Positions 36,705-45,347 of a DNA stretch of 64,000 bases are shown piece after piece; position 1 is the first letter of the stretch, and each line of letters begins with the position of its first letter. Source of the stretch: a virus; the IMG/VR virus record IMGVR_UViG_3300037148_000025, positions 1 to 64,000 of that record. One strand, written 5' to 3'. The notes beneath the pieces are model-generated. The model ran no database searches. It saw nothing but the letters and a program-made list of their open reading frames with translations, and was not told the DNA's origin. The translations under genes and the position numbers were made by a program.

Positions 36705-38210
36705 ATGTCATTTGGAATTGTCAAGACGATATTGGTTACCGATCCATCAAATAATGGACCCACTCCTGTTGTATTCGATTTGTCTGGGAATGCGTGGACT
36801 AGCGTAGATACAGTTGATCCATCGGGGGTTGTGCAGGAGTATTCAAATATAGGAAACTTATTGAATACCTACACAATTGACACCGTACCATGGGCAGTTG
36901 ATTTGAACGGATATTTATGGGGAACCGGGCCCGGAGATGCAGTAACAAAATTTACTACAGCGGGTTCCGTTATTGGCACATATTCTGTGGGATCAAATCC
37001 ATCTCAGTTAGCCATTGATTCTTCTAATAATGTGTGGGTGTCGTGTCCGGGAAATCATTTAATCACCGGGGTGGTTACAAAACTATCGAATAGCGGCGTG
37101 CTGCTTGGAACCTATAATACTGGAAATTGGCCGGGAGGAATCGCCATTGATTCATACCAGAATGTATGGGTTGCCGATTGGACAGATGCACGTCTTCTAA
37201 AATTCTCTAATTCAGGAGTATTGATTGGAACGTATGGTGCTGATTGGGGCGGGGCAGCCTCTAGATTTATTACCATTGCACCAGATGACACTATTTGGTG
37301 TACGCAGGATGAAAATTATTATGTTAAACATGTTGCAAACGATGGCAGTTTAATTGGCGCTTATTCTATAAATACTGGGGATGGAGTTAAGTTAGATTCT
37401 TCCGGAAATGTTTGGTTTGCATCAAATGGTAGTGGTACGACTAATGTATTTGAGTTATCCAGTTCTGGTGTAGTTATTAATGCATATATTGCGAATTTTA
37501 TCTCGTCCGGACTTTCAATTGATTCATCTGGGAATATATGGGTGACTAGTCATTCCGAGGGAGGTTCTACTGTAAATGCAATAACTATTTTAGGGAACAA
37601 TGGAAACCCTGTACTAACTAGCGTAAGTCCTTCTTTTGTGGAAGAAGGAAGCGGAAACACGGTTATTACATTAAGTGGCTCAGGTTTTGTTTCTAACTCT
37701 ACTGCTTATTTTAATTCTACAGCACTGGTTACTACTTTTGTTAGTTCTATCGAACTTACTGCCACGATTCCATCTAGTCTTCTGGTATCCGTGTCCAGCA
37801 GTTTGATTTCTGTATCTCAGTTGTCGGGAACGAGTAATACAGAACCCTTTACAGTTATTTCAGATCAAGCCAATCAGGTAGTTGGTGGAAATTTTGTAGA
37901 CTCAGAAGGTAACCCTTTAGAAAATGGTTTTTTGTTATTTGAATTATCCCAAGATGGAATTGTAAACACATCAACAAGAGTATGTTCTAACTATACTGTA
38001 CAGATTTCTCTTAATTCTTCGGGAAGCATTTCGTCTATCCCGTCATATTTCTTATTTCCTAATGATACTATTACACCATCTGGAACGTTTTATATAGTAT
38101 CTGCATTTACAGCAGAAGGGCAAAAAGTCTGGGGTCCGAATGTCCAGAATATATTATCCACACCCTCACCATTCAACGTATCTGCATGGGTTCCTGGACA
38201 ACTTAATTAG
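36705..38210 (+). CDS. NHL-like beta-propeller + IPT/TIG + fibre module
   Basis: 501 residues. About six blades carry the pattern IDSSGNVWVTS (residues ~20-300), as in NHL/SMP-30-like propellers. An IPT/TIG domain (VSPSFVEEGSGNTVITLSG) and the same module as 36043 follow. Beta-propellers bind sugars or proteins, so a receptor-binding role is plausible. AAAAGGATG precedes ATG. Confidence 0.75.
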   Translation: MSFGIVKTILVTDPSNNGPTPVVFDLSGNAWTSVDTVDPSGVVQEYSNIGNLLNTYTIDTVPWAVDLNGYLWGTGPGDAVTKFTTAGSVIGTYSVGSNPSQLAIDSSNNVWVSCPGNHLITGVVTKLSNSGVLLGTYNTGNWPGGIAIDSYQNVWVADWTDARLLKFSNSGVLIGTYGADWGGAASRFITIAPDDTIWCTQDENYYVKHVANDGSLIGAYSINTGDGVKLDSSGNVWFASNGSGTTNVFELSSSGVVINAYIANFISSGLSIDSSGNIWVTSHSEGGSTVNAITILGNNGNPVLTSVSPSFVEEGSGNTVITLSGSGFVSNSTAYFNSTALVTTFVSSIELTATIPSSLLVSVSSSLISVSQLSGTSNTEPFTVISDQANQVVGGNFVDSEGNPLENGFLLFELSQDGIVNTSTRVCSNYTVQISLNSSGSISSIPSYFLFPNDTITPSGTFYIVSAFTAEGQKVWGPNVQNILSTPSPFNVSAWVPGQLN

Positions 38211-38220
38211 GAGAATTTAA

Positions 38221-41200
38221 ATGGGTAACAATCTTCAACTAGCTGGAGCGCAAAGTCAGACACAGGTTAAATATAGTCCCCTGTTCGTTTCTCGTTTTTT
38301 TAGTGGTATCTGGACCAATCGTTCTCCTTTACGTGATGCCACTACTACGCGTTTGATCGAGCATTTTTATGGTCAAGCAGGAGATGCGCTTATTTCTGGT
38401 CTTAACGTTGAGATTACAAATAAGCTAACCCTAGCCCGTAGACCCGGAACATCTCCGTTGGACAGCAATAGCTATGATTCTCCAGACCGTTTCTATGAGT
38501 TTCGTCTTTTTGATACTTCTACAGAGCAAATTAATCTAATGATTGATCAAGCCAATGCTCTGTATTCTTTATACAAAGGAGGAGGGAGTTCTTCATATCC
38601 TACATACAATGGGGTAAAGAGGCTTGTGTTTACCAAGAGTGCAGGGGCAGGACAATCCTATATGCAGTCGGTTGGAAATAGCCTGTATTGGGGAGATGGA
38701 GTTGACAACCAGAAGTGGCTTGAGAGTCTTGTGGTTTGGTCAGATGGTGCCCAATGGAACAGTAGTTCATACCCATATTATACTACTTTTCTGATCGATC
38801 CTAATGGAAATGTTCAACAGTTAGTTCCGATTGCAATTCCGGTTACAGACGTTGCCATTTCCGCAAACGTTCTGACAATCACATCTTCAGCAACACTAAC
38901 TAGTTTTCTGTCTACAGGGATGTATGTATCGTTTCCTGAGAATATGAATGCTACATTTTTAAATAACCAGACCGTTTTGCTTACTGGAGTTACTACCAAT
39001 ACATTTACAGCAAGTTTCACCAATGTTGATTATGTTGGGACAGAGACTGATATTGATGCCATGCAAGCCTATGGTGGAGTTAATCCGGCATCGGGGTCTA
39101 CAGTTCCAACGTGGAGCACTGTTGTTCCATCTAGTTCTAACAATTTTGCCGGTGGAGTAACTTTAGATGGACAGGTTAAGTGGGTTAATCGTGGAAGTGC
39201 TGTAAAGAATTGGGGAATTGCTCCTCCTACTTCTCAGCCTCTTTTTGATCTTGGTGCATCATCTGTTTCGTGGGGAGCGGGCGTTTTCTACTCATTAGTT
39301 AGTGTGGTGGTGGATTCAAACGGAAATTTGCAGCAGGTTACTACGCCGGGTCTAAGCGGTAGCTCTCAGCCAACTTGGGCAACTACTATTGGTCTTACGA
39401 CGTCAGATGGTCAAGTTACGTGGACCATGATTCAAACTGTTGCTTTAGGTGTTCCTAAATCTCTTACTTGGGAACCAAATACAGAGTATACCCAGAGTAC
39501 TACATTGAATTTGACTTCTATTGCGGTTGCAGTAGGTGGAAGTACAGTATACTCCGGTGCGATTACGGGCGGAGCGGATAATGCATTTGTTACCACTCCT
39601 CCGACGATGTTTGTTATTACAGGGGCTATTGATGTTGTAAATAATGGGGTATTTCCTTGTACAGCATCTACTACCACATCTATTACATTAACAAATCCAA
39701 ATGGAGTGTCTGAAACCAGTTCGTCGATTGTGGCAACCATCCAAGGCTCTTTCGTTATTGGCAGTACCTATGGAACAACCGGTAACATCAATTGTCTGTT
39801 TATGTTGGGTCAAAATACTCAACCAAGTCTTATTGGCAGTGTGAAAGCATATTTATATGCAGGTGTTCATTCTGGAAGTGGCGTTGGACGGTTTACGCTT
39901 ACACATCCAACAAGTACATCTAGTGCTCTTGCCAGCACTCTAACTCAAAATAGTTTAGATTTTGCCGGTGCTCCTGAAAGTGGCAGTATGTTTAGTTGGG
40001 ATAACTTATTTGATGATTTCAGTACTTCAGGTGGTGGGGCCAATTTAACATGGGATACTGTTAATGCAGCCGGTGAGGTAGTTAGCTTCAACACCCCATT
40101 CTCTAATTTTATTAACACCTATGAGTTGATTATTCTTGCAACATTGAATGTTCCAGTAGCCGGTACTTATACTTTTTCCATCAGTCACTACGATGGTATG
40201 ATATGGGGAATTGGAAATGGGGCTACATCGACCGGGGGTTCAGGTTATCCTAATAATCAAGGACAGGTTGTTACAGCAGCAGAAGGATACCCTAATTTTG
40301 GGGGAACCAACGGAGGTACTCCGGGTGGAGGAACTTATGACCCGGTTACAAACACATTCTCAGGTTCTGTTGGAGTTACCGATACGTTTCAAGTAACGTT
40401 TCCTGCTCCCGGAAATTATCCAGTAGAAGTTGATTATAGCTATTGGTATCATGACGGAATGCAGTTAAACGTTATGTGTAATGGCGACATTTTAGCCAAT
40501 ACAAGTGGAGGTTCTGGAAATCCTACAAGCGGAACAAGCGAACCAATTTGGCCTTCTTGGACAGTATCAAATGCTCCTTTGTATCCCACGGTTACAGAGT
40601 CTAGCGGACAGTTAACTTGGTATAATCTCGGCCCTGTGACGGATTTTTCATGGGCAGCAAATACAACATTTACATTACCAGATACTACAATTGTAGACCC
40701 TAATGGCTATGAGGAAGCACCATATAGAACTGGTGTTACTGGGGCAATTGCTCCCACATTCTCTACCGGCGCAAACTCGCTTACCTATGATAATCCAAAT
40801 CTAATTTGGATAAATGAGGGTATTGCTGCAACGGTTAAAACTGGAACGTTGAGTACATTTAATGGCGGTTGGACATATTGGGTAGCATTGGTCGATACAT
40901 TAGATGATACTGTGTCTAACTGTAGTCCAGCATCTCAGGTAACAGGTAACTTTATCGGTATTAATGGGGTATTTTTGGAACCGGGAAGCGGTTTGCCGGA
41001 TAAAGCTGTTATAGACCCGCAGTCAGATTATGTAGCCATTTTTAGAAGCACAGACGGTCAGTCTGTTCCTCTTTTGATACCGGGCCAGCTTTCTGATTGG
41101 ACTGTACCATTAAGTGTATATCTTACTGATGGGTATACCGATAAAACGCTGGATGTAGGCTTGAATAACGAGATATTGGGTGCGATTGATGGAGAGAATA

Positions 41201-42285
41201 CTCCTCCGGGCGCTGGAGCAATCAATTTAACTTATCATCTTGATAGAATTTGGTACAGCATTGGAAATGTGGTTTATTGGACGACCGGTCCTGCCACTCC
41301 ATGCGGAAATGGTATAAATGGAACAGCACCATTAAACTTTTCATCTATGCCGTCTCTAGTAAAACGAATTGTTCCTACAGCATCTGGGGCATTTATTTTT
41401 ACCGTTTCAGACATCTATATTATTCAAGGGAACGGAACAGCGCAAAGTCCGATTCAGGGAGCACTTCCTATGGCTCCGGGGGTGGGATTGCTTAGTTATA
41501 ATGCTTTAGATTTACGCGGAACATTAATAGGGTTTTTTACAACAGACAATCAATTTGTTATTTTGAATCCCGAGAATGGTATAAGTTCTGCAAGTTTGCC
41601 GATTGGAGATCAGTTTCGGTTAACGAATGGAAATCCCGGACAGAACTGGAATCCTGCTAATGTATATGTAGCATGGCACGTTGAAGGGGAAGATCAGGCG
41701 TGGTATGTGGGAGATGGTGCAACAGGTTGGTATAAATTGATGGATACACCGGCTCCTGAAAGCGGAAACACATGGTCGCCTTATTCTATTATCACAGGAG
41801 GAGCGGGAGCTATCCAAAGCGTTGAAGTGACTCCGGGAGTTCATCGTCTTTTAGTTGGACCTACCGGTACAGGAAGTATCACACAGAGAGATTTAACGGT
41901 ATATTCCGATAGTGGCACATCATACCCTGCATATGCTACTATTGGTTCAGTGGTATTGGCCCAACCGGGTCAGATTGCTGAAGTAGCTTTTATTACAACA
42001 GAGTCTATAAAGGTTGGTTCTCCTCTTGTGATTGGACTTCTTGTAGACGAGTGTTTACCTTATTATACAGGACCAATTGATATTCTGAAGGTATGGGTAA
42101 ACGATCCTCCAAACTTAAAACCAAGTAGTTCTTTGTACAGTCAGCGTTTCTATTTGTCCGAGTTAAAAGATGAGACGGCGGCGATGCGCCATTGCCAGTT
42201 GCAAATCATATTTTCTCCGTATGATACAGTGGCCAATGAGTTGCTTTCAACAACCATTTTTGGCACTTTTTCGCAAGAATTATAA
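38221..42285 (+). CDS. Large tail tube B/nozzle-like protein with PA14-like insertion
   Basis: 1354 residues. The N-terminus (VKYSPLFVSRFFSGIWTNRS) and the C-terminal part fit a podovirus nozzle (gp12-like). Inserted in the middle are several GSTxPTW...DGxVxW modules (about 285-400, 800-890), one NNG-F-x-C-T module (about 450) and a PA14-like part (GTYTFSISHYDGMIWGIG, about 655; YPVEVDYSYWYHDGMQL, about 735). The added modules probably bind host surface glycans. AGGAG precedes ATG. Confidence 0.7.
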   Translation: MGNNLQLAGAQSQTQVKYSPLFVSRFFSGIWTNRSPLRDATTTRLIEHFYGQAGDALISGLNVEITNKLTLARRPGTSPLDSNSYDSPDRFYEFRLFDTSTEQINLMIDQANALYSLYKGGGSSSYPTYNGVKRLVFTKSAGAGQSYMQSVGNSLYWGDGVDNQKWLESLVVWSDGAQWNSSSYPYYTTFLIDPNGNVQQLVPIAIPVTDVAISANVLTITSSATLTSFLSTGMYVSFPENMNATFLNNQTVLLTGVTTNTFTASFTNVDYVGTETDIDAMQAYGGVNPASGSTVPTWSTVVPSSSNNFAGGVTLDGQVKWVNRGSAVKNWGIAPPTSQPLFDLGASSVSWGAGVFYSLVSVVVDSNGNLQQVTTPGLSGSSQPTWATTIGLTTSDGQVTWTMIQTVALGVPKSLTWEPNTEYTQSTTLNLTSIAVAVGGSTVYSGAITGGADNAFVTTPPTMFVITGAIDVVNNGVFPCTASTTTSITLTNPNGVSETSSSIVATIQGSFVIGSTYGTTGNINCLFMLGQNTQPSLIGSVKAYLYAGVHSGSGVGRFTLTHPTSTSSALASTLTQNSLDFAGAPESGSMFSWDNLFDDFSTSGGGANLTWDTVNAAGEVVSFNTPFSNFINTYELIILATLNVPVAGTYTFSISHYDGMIWGIGNGATSTGGSGYPNNQGQVVTAAEGYPNFGGTNGGTPGGGTYDPVTNTFSGSVGVTDTFQVTFPAPGNYPVEVDYSYWYHDGMQLNVMCNGDILANTSGGSGNPTSGTSEPIWPSWTVSNAPLYPTVTESSGQLTWYNLGPVTDFSWAANTTFTLPDTTIVDPNGYEEAPYRTGVTGAIAPTFSTGANSLTYDNPNLIWINEGIAATVKTGTLSTFNGGWTYWVALVDTLDDTVSNCSPASQVTGNFIGINGVFLEPGSGLPDKAVIDPQSDYVAIFRSTDGQSVPLLIPGQLSDWTVPLSVYLTDGYTDKTLDVGLNNEILGAIDGENTPPGAGAINLTYHLDRIWYSIGNVVYWTTGPATPCGNGINGTAPLNFSSMPSLVKRIVPTASGAFIFTVSDIYIIQGNGTAQSPIQGALPMAPGVGLLSYNALDLRGTLIGFFTTDNQFVILNPENGISSASLPIGDQFRLTNGNPGQNWNPANVYVAWHVEGEDQAWYVGDGATGWYKLMDTPAPESGNTWSPYSIITGGAGAIQSVEVTPGVHRLLVGPTGTGSITQRDLTVYSDSGTSYPAYATIGSVVLAQPGQIAEVAFITTESIKVGSPLVIGLLVDECLPYYTGPIDILKVWVNDPPNLKPSSSLYSQRFYLSELKDETAAMRHCQLQIIFSPYDTVANELLSTTIFGTFSQEL

Positions 42286-42298
42286 TAGGGGTATATAA

Positions 42299-43036
42299 AT
42301 GCCAACATTACAGGAATCTAGCACTAAAAATTTAGATATGAGTAATTATACCCCAGTTACCAATGAGGCTTCTCCTTCTATGGGTATACCGGCTCCATCT
42401 GTAAGCGTGGAGCCGGGAATAAACCCTTTTATGAGATGCCCGTTGCCTTCTCTTGGTCAAACTGACCCTGATTCTCAGAGGCAGTTTTATAAAGGAAGTT
42501 CTACTTCACAGACTAGATTTTTTACTCCTCCTGCACCAGTAAGTGGAAGTGGTACATATGTTACTAACAACTATTCGAATATTTCGAATAGTTCGAGTGG
42601 TTCAGGTGGGGGAAGTTCTAGTGGGGGAAGCGGAGGCAGCATAACGGGAATTACTGTAACACAGGCATCCCTTGTTGCAGCTAGTCTTGGACCCGGAGGT
42701 AAGTTTTCTGGGTCTATTACACTCAGTAAGTCATTCCAGCTTTTAGGATTGACCGCAAGTGCTCCTTGTCGTATTCAAATATATGGTTCACGGGTCGCTC
42801 AGCTTGGGGATTTATATAGAGGTCTAGATGTTACTCCACCAGCAGGCTCTACTCAGAACATTATCACTGATGTGGTATTAGATACCTCTCCTTATACTTG
42901 GACATTTCAGGATCGTATGGGCTCTAATGGGGAGTCTCCTGTGACTGCAAGGGTATATGTTACTATCACAAATTTAGATATAACTACCGACAATATTACA
43001 GTGGGTATTTCATACGTTCCATTGGCAACTAGTTAA
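42299..43036 (+). CDS. Tail-associated protein
   Basis: 245 residues. A Ser/Gly linker separates an N-terminal anchor from a beta C-terminal domain (FQLLGLTASAPCRIQIYG ... SPYTWTFQDRMGSNG). ATAGGGG precedes ATG. Similar domains occur in tail fibres. Confidence 0.6.
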   Translation: MPTLQESSTKNLDMSNYTPVTNEASPSMGIPAPSVSVEPGINPFMRCPLPSLGQTDPDSQRQFYKGSSTSQTRFFTPPAPVSGSGTYVTNNYSNISNSSSGSGGGSSSGGSGGSITGITVTQASLVAASLGPGGKFSGSITLSKSFQLLGLTASAPCRIQIYGSRVAQLGDLYRGLDVTPPAGSTQNIITDVVLDTSPYTWTFQDRMGSNGESPVTARVYVTITNLDITTDNITVGISYVPLATS

Positions 43037-43045
43037 GGAGAATTT

Positions 43046-43324
43046 ATGAACCGCGAATGTATAAGTCCGGGTGGAGGAGTATACCCAATCACAGGTGATG
43101 CGACTTCAACGGCAGGTTCTCCTATAGTGAGAGTTGTTGGATTACAGGGAACTCCTGTTGCGAATGCGGGGTTATACTCAGGGCAAGTATTACAATATAG
43201 TGCGGACGAAAATTCATGGGTTCCTGTTTTGGAGGCGCAGATTTTATGCAATGGTGTTGCAATCTCGGATGACCCTAATATTAGTGTGAATGTAGTGAAG
43301 CCTGTTCTAGTAAATGGAGTTTAA
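43046..43324 (+). CDS. Small tail protein
   Basis: 92 residues; AAGGAG precedes ATG. LYSGQVLQYSADENSWVP resembles short repeats in tail fibres. No specific function. Confidence 0.55.
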   Translation: MNRECISPGGGVYPITGDATSTAGSPIVRVVGLQGTPVANAGLYSGQVLQYSADENSWVPVLEAQILCNGVAISDDPNISVNVVKPVLVNGV

Positions 43325-43326
43325 GT

Positions 43327-43968
43327 ATGTCTATAAATTTGAATAATAATCTTCCTGCTCCCCCAACTGGAGGAACAAATGTAAATTTTCAGGAAGATGG
43401 CAGTGGAAATGTCAGTGCATATGTTGGTCTTGCTTCAAACAAGATTATAACTGCTCCGGTTGTGAAGTCATATGTGCTGTCGGCTGCTGCGACTGCGGCA
43501 GGAGGCTCTACGGTTTATACAGGGACAATTGTTGTTCCTGTAAACAGTTTAGTAGGATTGCTTTTCACAGTTTCCGGTTTCGTAGCCACTCCTGCAAATA
43601 ACGGTACGTTTCTTTGCACCGCGAATAATGGGACCACCACAATTACCCTTGCAAATACGGCGGGGGTTTTTGAGGTTCAGGCAGCGGCGGCGATTTCCGG
43701 CTCTCTTATCCTTGATTGTAGCCTTGGCAACAGCTTCTTTGTTAACGTGACTGCACCTATAACAAGCATGAGTATAACCAACCCGACAGATGGGCAGGAG
43801 ATTACGATACTCTGGCAGCAAGATGTTACCGGACACGCTGTAGCAGTTGCTGGTAACCTATTAGGGACATTTAGTGTCACACTCACGGCAAACAAACATA
43901 GTTGTTATAAGTGGACGTACAATTTAGCGGATACTAATTGGTATTTAATTAATTCTAATAATATGTAA
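43327..43968 (+). CDS. Tail protein with NNG-F-x-C-T module
   Basis: 213 residues. The module VYTGTIVVPVNSLVG ... NNGTFLCTANNGTTTITL matches those in 30715 and 38221; a C-terminal beta part (NPTDGQEITILWQQD) follows. GTTTAAGT start context is weak, but the ORF is well packed. Confidence 0.6.
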   Translation: MSINLNNNLPAPPTGGTNVNFQEDGSGNVSAYVGLASNKIITAPVVKSYVLSAAATAAGGSTVYTGTIVVPVNSLVGLLFTVSGFVATPANNGTFLCTANNGTTTITLANTAGVFEVQAAAAISGSLILDCSLGNSFFVNVTAPITSMSITNPTDGQEITILWQQDVTGHAVAVAGNLLGTFSVTLTANKHSCYKWTYNLADTNWYLINSNNM

Positions 43969-43979
43969 GGAGAAAAAAA

Positions 43980-44729
43980 ATGTCATTTGATAAGATTTTT
44001 TATGGACCGCCTAATAGTGGTGCTCATGGTATTGGAGCATTAGGAGTAGATATTTCTAGCAAATCGTTGTATGTCTCAACAAGAAACGGTTGGGAACTGG
44101 CTGCTTCTGCAAATCCACCAATAGCGACTGATTCCGCATTAGGTGTGGTAGAGCCTGATGGGACAACAATTACAGTTACAAGCGGTGGAGTGATTTCAGC
44201 CGTTGGCGGCGGGGGTAGCGGAGCATTGACACAGATCGGGAAGGTTGTGGTTGGTTCTCCTGTCCCAAGTATTGCTTTCAATGCTATACCGGGAAGCTAT
44301 ACTAACCTGCAACTTATTATCAACGGACAGAGCAGTTCTAACGTCGGTTCACAGGATGATGTTCATGCAACTTTCAATTCCGATAGCAGTGCTGATTATG
44401 ATATGACATTTCTTGTGGGCAATGGTAGTTCTGCGGTAAGTTCACAGCTAACTGCTCAAGATTATTTTATTGTTGCTACACTTAATAATGTGGCAACAAC
44501 AGGAAAAGCGGGGTGTGTAAACTGCTTAATTTTGTCGTATACAGGGACAGCATTCTACAAAGAGATAATGTGCAATCAGCATTTTTGGAATGCGGGCTCA
44601 TTTTTGCAACCAATGCTAGTTTCTGCGGATTGGAACAGCACGGATGCAATCACCAGTATTTCACTTGTGCTAAATAGCGGTAGCAATTTTGTGGCAGGAA
44701 CGACAGCGACTCTTTATGGGATGCAGTAA
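43980..44729 (+). CDS. Tail fibre-like protein
   Basis: 249 residues. ALGVVEPDGTTITVTSGG is a fibre repeat that recurs in the next gene. The C-terminal part (YTNLQLIINGQSSSN ... TATLYGM) resembles fibre receptor domains. AAGGAG precedes ATG. Confidence 0.6.
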   Translation: MSFDKIFYGPPNSGAHGIGALGVDISSKSLYVSTRNGWELAASANPPIATDSALGVVEPDGTTITVTSGGVISAVGGGGSGALTQIGKVVVGSPVPSIAFNAIPGSYTNLQLIINGQSSSNVGSQDDVHATFNSDSSADYDMTFLVGNGSSAVSSQLTAQDYFIVATLNNVATTGKAGCVNCLILSYTGTAFYKEIMCNQHFWNAGSFLQPMLVSADWNSTDAITSISLVLNSGSNFVAGTTATLYGMQ

Positions 44730-44769
44730 TAATTTTTCAGGATTTCACAGGTAGACCGGGGATTGTAAA

Positions 44770-45333
44770 ATGACAAAATGTAACGTGAACGGAATAAATG
44801 AAATCGATTTTACTTTCCCCGGAGCCAGTGCTGTAACAGTTAATGCCGGAGTTGCATCTCTTACAGTGTCTGAGCCTTCTGGTACTGCAAATGAAGTTAT
44901 GGCTACACCGAATGGAAGTTCGGGTGTAGCCTCTTTACGCGCAATAGCTCCTACTGATTTACCAATTGCAACCACTTTAGCATTAGGCGTAGTTGAGCCG
45001 GACGGAACGACAATTACTATCACAGGCGCAGGAGTTATTTCATCCGTTGGAGGGGGCGGAAGCAGTGTTTCTGTAGTTACCAAGACAGCTAATTATACGG
45101 CTGTGAACGGGAATCTTGTACTTTGTAACACGACATCTGCAAGCTTCACTGTGACACTTCCTGCTCCTACACTGGATTCTACGGTATCAGTCAAGAAGAT
45201 TTCAAGTGATGTAAATACAGTGACTATAAGCCCGTCTTCTGGTTTGATTGAGGGTGTGGCTACGATGACGATCACAACTCTAGGTGATTGCATGGACCTT
45301 GCCGCAGATGGAACAAATTTTTGGATTATCTAG
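44770..45333 (+). CDS. Tail fibre-like protein
   Basis: 187 residues. Contains ALGVVEPDGTTITITGAG and a C-terminal part (FTVTLPAPTLDSTVSVKKI, WII end) common in phage fibres. The start site is weakly supported. Confidence 0.6.
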   Translation: MTKCNVNGINEIDFTFPGASAVTVNAGVASLTVSEPSGTANEVMATPNGSSGVASLRAIAPTDLPIATTLALGVVEPDGTTITITGAGVISSVGGGGSSVSVVTKTANYTAVNGNLVLCNTTSASFTVTLPAPTLDSTVSVKKISSDVNTVTISPSSGLIEGVATMTITTLGDCMDLAADGTNFWII

Positions 45334-45347
45334 TCAGGAGCAATTGA

